7,141 bases of DNA from Clostridia bacterium. GTDB lineage: Bacteria > Bacillota_A > Clostridia > Christensenellales > Aristaeellaceae. The first letter of the stretch is position 1, and each line of letters starts with the position of its first letter. The DNA is taken from contig CAAEDZ010000235.1 in the NCBI GenBank assembly GCA_900754775.1, positions 1 through 7,141 of the forward strand, read 5' to 3'. This document shows, one piece after another, positions 1 through 5,553 of the stretch. The translations under genes and the position numbers were made by a program. Under the pieces are notes generated by a model that ran no database searches, had not been told where the DNA came from, and saw only the letters and a program-made list of their open reading frames with translations.

Positions 1-646
1 AGACCATGGGTTCGTCGTCCTCGATGGTGGTGTAGCGCAGGCATTCTTCGAGGAAGTAGTTGTCGGTGTTGTCGTCGTTGATGGAGGAGACTTCGCCCAC
101 CACCAGGTCGCTGCCGGGCTTGGGGCCGAAGATGTGCGCGATGTAGGGCGTCAGCGAGATGCTGTTGCCCGGCTCCACCAGCACTTCTTCGCCGGCCTTG
201 AAGGTGTGCAGCACGCCGTCCATGTAGACGTCCACATCCTCGTCGGTCATTTTGCCCGTGGCGGGGTCTACCTTCCACAGGTAGAGGCGCAGCGTGCCGC
301 CGGCGCGGTTGATGATGTCCTCCGTCTTGGCCACGTGGTAGTGGTTGGTGAGGCGCTGGCCGTCGCGCATGACGATATACTTTTCGCAGAAGGGCACGCC
401 GACGTTTTTGTCCTCGATGCTGCCGTTGCGCACGGTGTAAAGCACGGAGCCGATGTGGTCAAAGTCATCAAGGCCATAGTCGGTGATGTCCCAACCGAGC
501 ATCACTTTGCGCACGGTATCGAGCTTTTCGGCGTTGGCCTTCCAGGTTTCCAGTGGCCAGTAGGCGTATTCGGGCAGATGGATATTGTTTTTTTGCAGAT
601 AGTCCTTGGCCCAGGCGATGGCCTGGTTGACAGCCGACCGTTTCAT
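1..646 (-). CDS. D-lyxose isomerase (cupin-type sugar isomerase), 3' end cut by window
   Basis: Likely cytoplasmic aldose-ketose isomerase converting D-lyxose to D-xylulose; family members often also convert D-mannose to D-fructose. 215 codons are visible; from memory the family runs to about 225-230 residues, so only a short C-terminal tail is missing. The N-terminus is MKRSAVNQAI and the protein is a single cupin-type barrel. Metal-ligand candidates are His102 and His104 in NHYHVAKTED, Glu109, and His171 in the AHIFGP segment, the expected pattern for a cupin metal site. The ATG at 644-646 has an AAAGGAG ribosome binding site at 657-663, 10 nt away. It is the last visible gene of the sugar ABC operon, 87 bp after the permease, which suggests the imported sugar or its product is the substrate. 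Family call is fairly sure; the physiological sugar is inferred. Confidence 0.85.
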   Translation of the reverse strand, partial: MKRSAVNQAIAWAKDYLQKNNIHLPEYAYWPLETWKANAEKLDTVRKVMLGWDITDYGLDDFDHIGSVLYTVRNGSIEDKNVGVPFCEKYIVMRDGQRLTNHYHVAKTEDIINRAGGTLRLYLWKVDPATGKMTDEDVDVYMDGVLHTFKAGEEVLVEPGNSISLTPYIAHIFGPKPGSDLVVGEVSSINDDNTDNYFLEECLRYTTIEDDEPMV

Positions 647-684
647 TGTTTGTACGCTCCTTTATGATATTGCCGCCATGCAAA

Positions 685-721
685 CGCGCCCCGCGCCGGG
701 TCAGACCGGGCGCGGAGCGTG
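685..721 (-). terminator. GC-rich hairpin between permease and isomerase, weak terminator or processing element
   Basis: An inverted repeat with arms around 685-701 and 705-721 pairs almost throughout, with a 3-nt loop (702-704), one G-G and one C-A mismatch. On the minus strand it is followed by only three T residues (682-684), so it is a poor intrinsic terminator. It may instead protect the upstream mRNA 3' end or partly reduce isomerase expression. Confidence 0.45.
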
Positions 722-733
722 GCAGGGCGAAGA

Positions 734-1708
734 TTAACCCTTGGCGCGCTTGCGGCTGCGCAGGAAGTCCATATACACAGCGCCGAGAATGACGACGCCC
801 TTGATGATGAACTGCCAGTCGGAGTTGACGCCCATCAGGTTCAGACCGTTGTCGAGGATGCCGATGATCAGCGCGCCGATGAGCGTGCCGCCCAAACGGC
901 CCGAGCCGCCGGACATCGAGGTGCCGCCCACGACGACGGCGGCGATGGCGTCCATCTCCGCGGATTCGCCGGAGGTGCAGGTGCCGGAGTACAGGCGGGA
1001 GGCGATGGTGATGCCGGCAAGGCCCGCCATCAGGCCGCTGAAGCTGTACACGGTGAACTTGACCTTCGCCGTGCTGATGCCGGAGAACTTGGCGGCGGTG
1101 TCGTTGCCGCCCACGGCGTAGATGTGGCGGCCCATGCGCGTGCGGTTGAGGAACAGCACGGCGATGATGAACACCACGAACATGGTGACCACCTGGGTGG
1201 GCACGGGGCCGATGTAGCCCGCGCCGAGGAACTTCCAGGCGTCGGTCATGCAGCGGATGGGCTTGCCGCCGGAGTAGACGTAGGCGATGCCCTTGGCGAT
1301 GTTCATCGACGCCAGCGTGACGATGAACGGCGGTATCTGCGTCTTGGCGATGATGGCGCCGTTGAACAGGCCGAAGATGACGCCGGAGAGGATGCCGATG
1401 AGAATGCCGGCGATCTCCGGCAGGCCCCACCAGACCACGGCCGCCGCGCCCAACACGCCGGACATGGCGATGATGGAGCCGACCGACAGGTCGATGCCGC
1501 CGAGGATGATGACCATGGTCATGCCGCAGGCCAGCAGCAGGTTCGGCGCGCTCTGGCGCAGCACGTTAAAGATGTTGCGCTGGGTGAGGAAGGTCTCGTG
1601 CGTCACCGGGTAGACGTACAGAAAGAGAATCATGACCGCCAGCGCGCAGAGGATGCCCAGATTGTCCTTAAAATACCGTTTGATGCCTTTTCCCAATCTC
1701 TCAGCCAT
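734..1708 (-). CDS. Sugar ABC transporter permease, RbsC-like (BPD_transp_2 family)
   Basis: Inner-membrane permease of a ribose/xylose-type ABC importer, 324 aa, normal length for the family; it probably works as a homodimer. Hydrophobic segments begin at about residue 17 and recur to the C-terminus (for example 17-33, 55-70, 100-120, 172-187, 272-290, 301-313). Family landmarks are GGIDLSVGSI at 70-79, the cytoplasmic coupling region NRTRMGRHIYAVGGN at 188-202, and the glycine-rich GGTSMSGGSGRLGG at 261-274. The ATG (1706-1708) overlaps the end of the ATPase gene by 8 bp, and GGAGGG at 1717-1722 lies 8 nt upstream inside the ATPase gene, so the two are probably translationally coupled. The sugar cannot be read from the permease alone. 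Confidence 0.93.
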   Translation of the reverse strand: MAERLGKGIKRYFKDNLGILCALAVMILFLYVYPVTHETFLTQRNIFNVLRQSAPNLLLACGMTMVIILGGIDLSVGSIIAMSGVLGAAAVVWWGLPEIAGILIGILSGVIFGLFNGAIIAKTQIPPFIVTLASMNIAKGIAYVYSGGKPIRCMTDAWKFLGAGYIGPVPTQVVTMFVVFIIAVLFLNRTRMGRHIYAVGGNDTAAKFSGISTAKVKFTVYSFSGLMAGLAGITIASRLYSGTCTSGESAEMDAIAAVVVGGTSMSGGSGRLGGTLIGALIIGILDNGLNLMGVNSDWQFIIKGVVILGAVYMDFLRSRKRAKG

Positions 1709-3221
1709 TGTCGTGTCCCTCCGTTGCTTCTAAGGTAGCCAGTTTCATGATGGCTTCCTGGCTGACGTCCTGATAGGGGATGCAGCCCGTCACCCGGCCC
1801 TCGTACATCACGTATACGCGGTCGGCCATGTTGATGATCTCCGGCAGTTCCGAGGAGATCATGATGATGGAGACGCCCTGCTTGGTCAGTTCGTTCATGA
1901 TCTCGTAGATCTCGGCCTTGGCGCCGACGTCCACGCCGCGGGTCGGCTCGTCGAGGATGAGGATCTTCGGATCCGTGGCCAGCCAGCGGCCGATCATCAC
2001 CTTCTGCTGGTTGCCGCCGGAGAGGTTGGCCACGCGCTGTTCCTGCGAGGGGGTTTTGGTGCGCATCTTGTCGATGAACTCCTGCGTGATCTGCTCCTCG
2101 AGCCTGCTGTTGACCATCAGGCTGTTGATGAACTTTTCCAGCACCTCGATGGTGGAGTTGAACTTGACGCTCTGCACGTGATAGAGGCCCTCGAGCTTGC
2201 GGTTTTCCGGCACCATGGCGATGCCGAGCTTCATGGCGTCCACGGCCTTGTTGATGTGGACTTTCTGGCCGTTTAAGTACACGTCGCCGGTGGAACCGGG
2301 CGTGAGGCCGAAGAGGCACTGCATGGTCTCGCTGCGGCCCGCGCCGACCAGACCGGCGAAGCCGACGATCTCGCCCTTGCGCACTTCAAAGGACACGCCC
2401 TTGACGCGCGAGCGCTTTTTCTTGCCGTCGCTGAGGTTTTCGCACCTTAGCACGACCTCGGTATTTTCCACGTGGTCGCGCGTGTAGTACTGGTCCAGCT
2501 CGCGGCCGACCATCATGGCGATCAGTTCGTCGCGCGGGGTGTCCTTGACCACGCGGGTGCCGACGTAGCAGCCGTCGCGCAAAACCGTCACGCGGTCGCA
2601 GACCTCGTCCAGCTCGCTCATCTTGTGGGAGATGTAGATGATGCCCACGCCCTGCGCCGCCAGATTGTGCATGATCTCGAACAGAGCCTTGACCTCGCGG
2701 TCGGAGATGGAGGAGGTCGGCTCGTCCATGACCAGTATGCGGCAGTTGAAGGAGATGGCCTTGACGATCTCCACCATCTGCTGCTGGGCGATGCTCAGAT
2801 CGGCGATCAGGGAATCGGCGTCGATGCCCAGATCGAAGCGGTCGAGCATCCTTTGGGCGTCGGCGCTCATTTTGGACTTGTTGACGCCGAAAGACCCCAT
2901 GGGCTCGCGGCCCAGGAAGATGTTTTCCGCCACCGTCATGTACGGCACCAGCACCAGTTCCTGATGGATGATGGAGATGCCGTTGGCGCGCGCGGAATTG
3001 ACGCCCGTGATGGCGACCTGCTTTCCGTCGATGAAGATCTGGCCTTCTTCGGCGATGTAGATGCCGCCAAGCACCTTAATCAGCGTCGATTTGCCCGCGC
3101 CGTTTTCGCCCAGCAGGGCGTGGATCTCGCCGGATTTGAGCTGAAAGTCCACGTTTTGCAGGGCTTTGACGCCGGGGAACGACTTGCAGATGTTTTTCAT
3201 TTCGAGCAAATACTCGCTCAC
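1701..3221 (-). CDS. Sugar ABC transporter ATPase with two nucleotide-binding domains, RbsA-like
   Basis: Cytoplasmic ATPase that powers the importer, 506 aa, with two fused ABC domains as usual for RbsA/XylG/MglA proteins. Domain 1: Walker A GENGAGKST (38-46), signature LSIAQQQMVEI (142-152), Walker B ILVMDEPTSS (162-171), H-loop His199. Domain 2: degenerate Walker A GLVGAGRSE (290-298) lacking the usual GKS/T, but intact signature LSGGNQQKV (400-408) and Walker B ILILDEP (420-426); the H-loop position reads ISSELPE without His. This asymmetry is typical of the family. The frame begins at GTG (3219-3221), with an in-frame stop three codons upstream (3228-3230). The only Shine-Dalgarno candidate is the weak GGTGG at 3231-3235, so an internal ATG at codon 8 remains possible. 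Confidence 0.95.
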   Translation of the reverse strand: MSEYLLEMKNICKSFPGVKALQNVDFQLKSGEIHALLGENGAGKSTLIKVLGGIYIAEEGQIFIDGKQVAITGVNSARANGISIIHQELVLVPYMTVAENIFLGREPMGSFGVNKSKMSADAQRMLDRFDLGIDADSLIADLSIAQQQMVEIVKAISFNCRILVMDEPTSSISDREVKALFEIMHNLAAQGVGIIYISHKMSELDEVCDRVTVLRDGCYVGTRVVKDTPRDELIAMMVGRELDQYYTRDHVENTEVVLRCENLSDGKKKRSRVKGVSFEVRKGEIVGFAGLVGAGRSETMQCLFGLTPGSTGDVYLNGQKVHINKAVDAMKLGIAMVPENRKLEGLYHVQSVKFNSTIEVLEKFINSLMVNSRLEEQITQEFIDKMRTKTPSQEQRVANLSGGNQQKVMIGRWLATDPKILILDEPTRGVDVGAKAEIYEIMNELTKQGVSIIMISSELPEIINMADRVYVMYEGRVTGCIPYQDVSQEAIMKLATLEATEGHDNG

Positions 3222-3264
3222 CGCGTTTCACCACCGTTTCTTCTTCATGAGCGCGCGCCGCGCG

Positions 3265-3279
3265 CGGGCGACGCGCCCG
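3265..3279. repeat. Small GC hairpin upstream of the ATPase gene
   Basis: CGGGCG (3265-3270) and CGCCCG (3274-3279) form a 6-bp stem with a 3-nt loop, next to a GC-alternating run (3251-3266) that can also self-pair. It lies about 44 nt upstream of the ATPase start on the minus-strand transcript, with no T-tract. It may influence translation initiation or be compositional noise. Confidence 0.3.
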
Positions 3280-3295
3280 GGGGAACAAATCTTAT

Positions 3296-3341
3296 CGTCC
3301 GGCAAGAGCAGGCGGACCAGGCGTTTTGCCGGACGGCAAAA
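3296..3341. repeat. Overlapping inverted repeats able to form alternative hairpins
   Basis: CGTCCGGCAA (3296-3305) is a perfect inverted complement of TTGCCGGACG (3326-3335), giving a 10-bp stem with a 20-nt loop. The second arm is also part of a tighter hairpin, TTTTGCC (3324-3330) with GGCAAAA (3335-3341) around a 4-nt loop. The two pairings share bases and exclude each other. On the minus-strand transcript the tight hairpin would form first. The repeat lies between the binding-protein and ATPase genes of the operon. Confidence 0.5.
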
Positions 3342-3377
3342 TTCCTTCGCTGCCAGGGGAACGACTGTTTGACTTTG

Positions 3378-3411
3378 AAAAGGGCTTTGCCCTGACGAAC
3401 AAAGCCCCTTT
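3378..3411 (-). terminator. Terminator-like hairpin after the binding-protein gene (partial terminator or mRNA stabiliser)
   Basis: AAAAGGGCTTTG (3378-3389) pairs with CAAAGCCCCTTT (3400-3411) over 12 bp with one G-U wobble and a 10-nt loop. On the minus strand the 3' arm ends in TTTT followed by C, a short U-tract. It lies 49 bp after the binding-protein stop codon and upstream of the ATPase gene. In many binding-protein operons such a hairpin keeps the binding protein more abundant than the membrane components; that role is inferred here. Confidence 0.6.
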
Positions 3412-3459
3412 CCTTATTGCCTGTTTACGGCTGTATGCGGGTCAGAGCCGTGTTTCGGC

Positions 3460-4380
3460 TTACTGCCAGCCGTCCGTGCCGTACTCGGCGACGTTGTCAG
3501 CGTTGATCATGAAGGTCTCGATGGGATAGCGCTCCTCGACCTCCTCGCCGTCGAGCCACTGATAGTAGACCTCGGCGATGGTCTTGCCGATGTTGATCGG
3601 GGACTGCGCGCCGGTGCCGGTGATGCCGCCCTCAGCGACCAGAGCCTTGACGTCGGGAGAGCCGTCCACGCCGTAGATCAGGGCATCGGAGCCAGCCGCC
3701 TCAGCCGCCGCGTAGGCGCCCAGAGCCGTCGGGTCGTTGCCGCCGAAGATGGCGATGGCGTCGGGGTTGGCGGTCAGGGCGTCGGTGCCGTTGAGGTTGC
3801 CCTGCTCCTGGTTGCCCATCGAGTCGATCTGGGCGACCACGTTGAACTTACCGGGGGCAAGCTCTTCCAGAGCCGCGAGGAAGCCGTCGGTGCGGTCCAC
3901 GACAGACTGCATCGTCGGGGAATCCAGCACGATGATGTCGCCGCCGTCCGGGCACTTCTCGACCAGGTCCACGCCGCAGACATAGCCGGCGTTGTAGTTA
4001 TCAGAGCCAGCGTAGCTGACGAGATAGCTCATATCAGCCACTTCGGTATCGAAGCCGAAGATCGGGATGCCGGCGTCCTTGAGCAGGTCCAGACCGGCGA
4101 TGACGCCGTCACGATCAACGGGGTTGAGGAAGATGGCCACGATGCCGCGGGAGATCAGGTCTTCGATCTGGGAGATCTGGTTCTCGTTGCTGTTCTGCGG
4201 GTCAAGGGAGATCAGCTCGTCGCCATTGGCTTCGACGACTTCGCGGATGGCGCCCTCAAGCGTCACAAAGAAGGGGTTGGTGCCGTCCATGCAGGTGTAG
4301 CCGATGAGGTCGCCTTCCGCCATCGCGGTGCAGCTCAGCAGCATTCCCAGCGCCAGAACCAAGACAAGTACCTTTTTCAT
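3460..4380 (-). CDS. Sugar ABC transporter substrate-binding protein, RbsB-like (Peripla_BP_4 family)
   Basis: Extracytoplasmic binding protein that delivers a monosaccharide to the permease, 306 aa. The N-terminus is a signal peptide: Lys2-Lys3, hydrophobic core to about residue 16, then either signal peptidase I cleavage after AMA (19-21) or lipidation at Cys17 in the LLSC lipobox-like motif. From memory of E. coli RbsB, most ribose contacts have counterparts: Asn35 and Phe37/Phe38 (NPFF), Asp111 (FDTEV), Arg163 (DRTDGF), Asn215 (GGNDPTALG), Asp239 (GVDGSPD) and Gln259. This favours a pyranose pentose or close relative as ligand. The ATG (4378-4380) has a consensus AAGGAGG at 4388-4394 with 7-nt spacing. 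First gene of the operon, behind a perfect consensus promoter. Family call is secure; ligand is inferred. Confidence 0.95.
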   Translation of the reverse strand: MKKVLVLVLALGMLLSCTAMAEGDLIGYTCMDGTNPFFVTLEGAIREVVEANGDELISLDPQNSNENQISQIEDLISRGIVAIFLNPVDRDGVIAGLDLLKDAGIPIFGFDTEVADMSYLVSYAGSDNYNAGYVCGVDLVEKCPDGGDIIVLDSPTMQSVVDRTDGFLAALEELAPGKFNVVAQIDSMGNQEQGNLNGTDALTANPDAIAIFGGNDPTALGAYAAAEAAGSDALIYGVDGSPDVKALVAEGGITGTGAQSPINIGKTIAEVYYQWLDGEEVEERYPIETFMINADNVAEYGTDGWQ

Positions 4381-4401
4381 AGTGTAACCTCCTTATTTTT
4401 A

Positions 4402-4417
4402 GCGGATGGACATCCGC
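4402..4417. promoter_or_regulatory. Palindrome in the sugar-operon leader, candidate operator or leader hairpin
   Basis: GCGGATG (4402-4408) and CATCCGC (4411-4417) form a perfect 7-bp inverted repeat around GA. It lies between the promoter and the ribosome binding site, 7 bp upstream of AAGGAGG. It could be a repressor operator in the roughly 98-nt leader, or a small hairpin that stabilises the 5' end. No regulator gene for the operon is visible in the window. Confidence 0.45.
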
Positions 4418-4485
4418 CTGGGAACAGATACAGAGGTGTCGACGGTAAATATTTATACACTTCTTCGTGCGTTTCGCGTGCTTAT

Positions 4486-4514
4486 ATTATAAAGAATGCA
4501 GAGGATTTTGTCAA
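4486..4514 (-). promoter_or_regulatory. Perfect consensus sigma-A promoter of the sugar operon
   Basis: On the minus strand TTGACA (4509-4514) and TATAAT (4486-4491) are separated by exactly 17 bp (4492-4508), with no mismatch to the vegetative consensus. Transcription should start near 4479, giving a leader of about 98 nt before the binding-protein ATG. The promoter begins 25 bp beyond the T-tract of the phage repressor terminator, so the sugar operon has its own promoter. Confidence 0.88.
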
Positions 4515-4538
4515 TCGTTTTTTTACGTGCGTGGAAAG

Positions 4539-4564
4539 AAAAATGCGCGCTTTTTGGGTCGCGC
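4539..4564 (-). terminator. Intrinsic terminator of the phage repressor gene
   Basis: On the minus strand a 5-bp GC stem (4560-4564 with 4545-4549) and 10-nt loop are followed by ATTTTT (4539-4544). It starts 4 bp after the repressor stop codon. The stem is short but the U-tract is good, and the position separates repressor transcription from the sugar-operon promoter. Confidence 0.6.
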
Positions 4565-4567
4565 GGG

Positions 4568-5179
4568 TCAGAGCGTGCTGCGGAAATAGCCCACCGCCAG
4601 ACCGAGGATGCGCACGCTGTCGCTGTTTTCCGCGGTGAAGAGCATCGGCGCGAAGGCGGGGTTGATGGGCATCAGCTGCACGCCGATGGGCAGGTGGTAG
4701 ACGCGCTTGAGCGTGGCAAGGCCGTCCACCGCCACCGCCGATACCTGCCCGTCGAGTACGTCGTCCTGACGGCGGATGTAGACCACGTCGCCGTCCTTGT
4801 AGAGCGGCTCCATGCTTTCGCCCTTCACTTCGAGGGCAAAGTCTGCCCGCACGCCGCTGCCCACGTCCACATACGTCTCGCGTTCTTCTTCGGCGAAGAT
4901 CGGCTCGCCCGCGGCGATGGCCCCCAGCAGCGGTATGCGCCGCGTGCGCACGGGGCGCAGGTTTTCGGGCATGGGCGCTTCTTCGCGTTCCACCAGCGCC
5001 GAAAGCGGCACGTTCAGCAGTTTCGCCAGTTGCGTAAGCGTTTCCAGATCCGGCTCGCGCTCGTCCTTTTCCCACATCGCTACGGCCGAGCGGGAGACGC
5101 CCAGCGCCTCGGCCACAGCCTGCTGCGTCAGCGCCCGCCCCGAGCGCAGGATGCGTATGCGGTCGCCCAATGTGTTCAT
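4568..5179 (-). CDS. CI/LexA-like phage repressor: XRE helix-turn-helix plus S24 self-cleavage domain
   Basis: Transcriptional repressor of lysogeny, 203 aa from the chosen start. The N-terminal XRE domain spans about residues 5-62 (LTQQAVAEALGVSRSAVAMW is the helix-turn-helix core). The C-terminal S24 domain has the Ala90-Gly91 cleavage site in LLGAIAAGEP, nucleophile Ser122 in VKGESMEP and base Lys158 in ATLKRVY, so every element for RecA-stimulated self-cleavage is present. Two ATGs are possible (5183-5185 and 5177-5179). GGAGG at 5187-5191 is 1 nt from the first and 7 nt from the second, so the second is chosen, giving MNTLGDRI. It diverges from the Cro-like gene, and an operator lies in the spacer of its own promoter, predicting autoregulation. 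Confidence 0.93.
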   Translation of the reverse strand: MNTLGDRIRILRSGRALTQQAVAEALGVSRSAVAMWEKDEREPDLETLTQLAKLLNVPLSALVEREEAPMPENLRPVRTRRIPLLGAIAAGEPIFAEEERETYVDVGSGVRADFALEVKGESMEPLYKDGDVVYIRRQDDVLDGQVSAVAVDGLATLKRVYHLPIGVQLMPINPAFAPMLFTAENSDSVRILGLAVGYFRSTL

Positions 5180-5186
5180 GAACATT

Positions 5187-5193
5187 CCTCCCC
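5187..5193 (-). promoter_or_regulatory. Ribosome binding site that decides the repressor start
   Basis: Minus-strand GGGGAGG at 5187-5193 lies 7 nt before the ATG at 5177-5179 but only 1 nt before the ATG at 5183-5185. The downstream ATG is therefore the likely start. Predicted transcription starts near 5193, so the leader is little more than this site. Confidence 0.7.
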
Positions 5194-5199
5194 GCAGTC

Positions 5200-5228
5200 A
5201 GTATATCACGAAACGTGAACAAAATCAA
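5200..5228 (-). promoter_or_regulatory. Repressor (PRM-like) promoter
   Basis: On the minus strand TTGATT (5223-5228) and TATACT (5200-5205) are spaced by 17 bp (5206-5222). Operator O1 lies entirely inside the spacer, so bound repressor should shut off its own gene. Operator O2 lies 8 bp upstream of the -35 box. Confidence 0.8.
5206..5218. promoter_or_regulatory. Operator O1 of the phage switch
   Basis: TCACGAAACGTGA is a 13-bp palindrome with perfect 5-bp arms and a 3-bp centre. It sits in the spacer of the repressor promoter, about 19 bp upstream of the predicted start, as expected for autorepression. Confidence 0.85.
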
Positions 5229-5236
5229 GCAAAATG

Positions 5237-5249
5237 TCACGAAACGTGT
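5237..5249. promoter_or_regulatory. Operator O2 of the phage switch
   Basis: TCACGAAACGTGT matches O1 at 12 of 13 positions; only the outer base of the right arm differs. It overlaps the first base of the plus-strand -35 box (5249-5254). Its centre is 31 bp, about three helical turns, from the O1 centre, which would allow side-by-side cooperative binding on one DNA face. Confidence 0.82.
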
Positions 5250-5277
5250 TGACAAAGGCGCTGAACAAGTGTATAGT
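5249..5277 (+). promoter_or_regulatory. Lytic (PR-like) promoter for the Cro-like gene and late regulator
   Basis: TTGACA (5249-5254) and TATAGT (5272-5277) are spaced by 17 bp. Predicted transcription start is near 5284, inside operator O3, and the -35 box abuts O2. Both flanking sites are well placed to block RNA polymerase. Confidence 0.87.
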
Positions 5278-5282
5278 GATAG

Positions 5283-5295
5283 TCACAAAACGTGA
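5283..5295. promoter_or_regulatory. Operator O3 of the phage switch
   Basis: TCACAAAACGTGA matches O1 at 12 of 13 positions, the change being in the left arm, and is flanked by G and C so that GTCAC and GTGAC form outer arms. It covers the predicted start of the lytic transcript. Its centre is 46 bp from O2. Confidence 0.82.
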
Positions 5296-5316
5296 CAAGC
5301 CAAGGAGGTCGAAACG

Positions 5317-5553
5317 ATGGACGCGCACAGGATCGGCAAGCGGCTCATCGCCCTGCGCGGGGCGCGGCGGCGCGAGGAGGTGGCAAAGGCGGTGGGCGTG
5401 AGCTTTTCCGCCCTCTGCATGTACGAGACAGGGAAGCGCATCGCCCGCGACGCGGTGAAGGTGCGGCTTGCGGACTACTACGGCGTGCCGGTGGAGGATA
5501 TTTTTTTCGCCGGCATGTCACGAAACGAGACGAACGGAGGAAGACAGGCATGA
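5317..5553 (+). CDS. Small Cro-like XRE-family regulator
   Basis: 78-aa DNA-binding protein consisting of a single XRE helix-turn-helix domain; the core EEVAKAVGVSFSALCMYETG is at about residues 20-39, followed by the familiar ADYYGVPVEDIFF stretch near 52-64. There is no second domain, as in Cro-type proteins. AAGGAGG at 5302-5308 precedes the ATG (5317-5319) by 8 nt. It is the first gene from the operator-controlled lytic promoter and its stop overlaps the next start (ATGA at 5550-5553), implying coupled translation. Expected role: repress the repressor gene through the same operators after induction. That role is inferred from position; it could instead be an activator. Confidence 0.85.
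   Translation: MDAHRIGKRLIALRGARRREEVAKAVGVSFSALCMYETGKRIARDAVKVRLADYYGVPVEDIFFAGMSRNETNGGRQA
5518..5530. promoter_or_regulatory. Possible fourth operator inside the Cro-like gene
   Basis: TCACGAAACGAGA matches O1 at 12 of 13 positions. It lies in codons near the end of the Cro-like gene, 20 bp before the next gene. The left arm and centre are perfect and the right arm has one change. No clear promoter is seen around it; it could act as a roadblock, or be chance. Confidence 0.4.

Noticed and set aside
719..1738. 339-codon open frame on the plus strand opposite the permease
   Set aside because: Rich in Asp, His, Ala and Gly with no recognisable domain, and antisense to an unmistakable permease; a shadow caused by high G+C.
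3427..3450. Inverted repeat ACGGCT/AGCCGT just after the binding-protein stop codon
   Set aside because: Only a 6-bp stem with a 12-nt loop and no T-tract; the stronger hairpin at 3378-3411 explains the region better.
4446..4455. Perfect palindrome TAAATATTTA in the sugar-operon leader
   Set aside because: Short and A+T only; expected by chance in an A+T-rich promoter region, with no second copy.
4470..4476. CGAAACG core, as in the phage operators, near the start of the sugar-operon transcript
   Set aside because: Only the 7-bp core matches; the outer arms TCA/TGA are absent. The same core occurs elsewhere in the window without context (for example 5310-5316 and inside the terminase small-subunit gene), so a link between phage repressor and sugar operon is not supported.
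5183..5185. Upstream ATG as repressor start
   Set aside because: It is only 1 nt from the ribosome binding site at 5187-5191; the ATG at 5177-5179 has correct 7-nt spacing.
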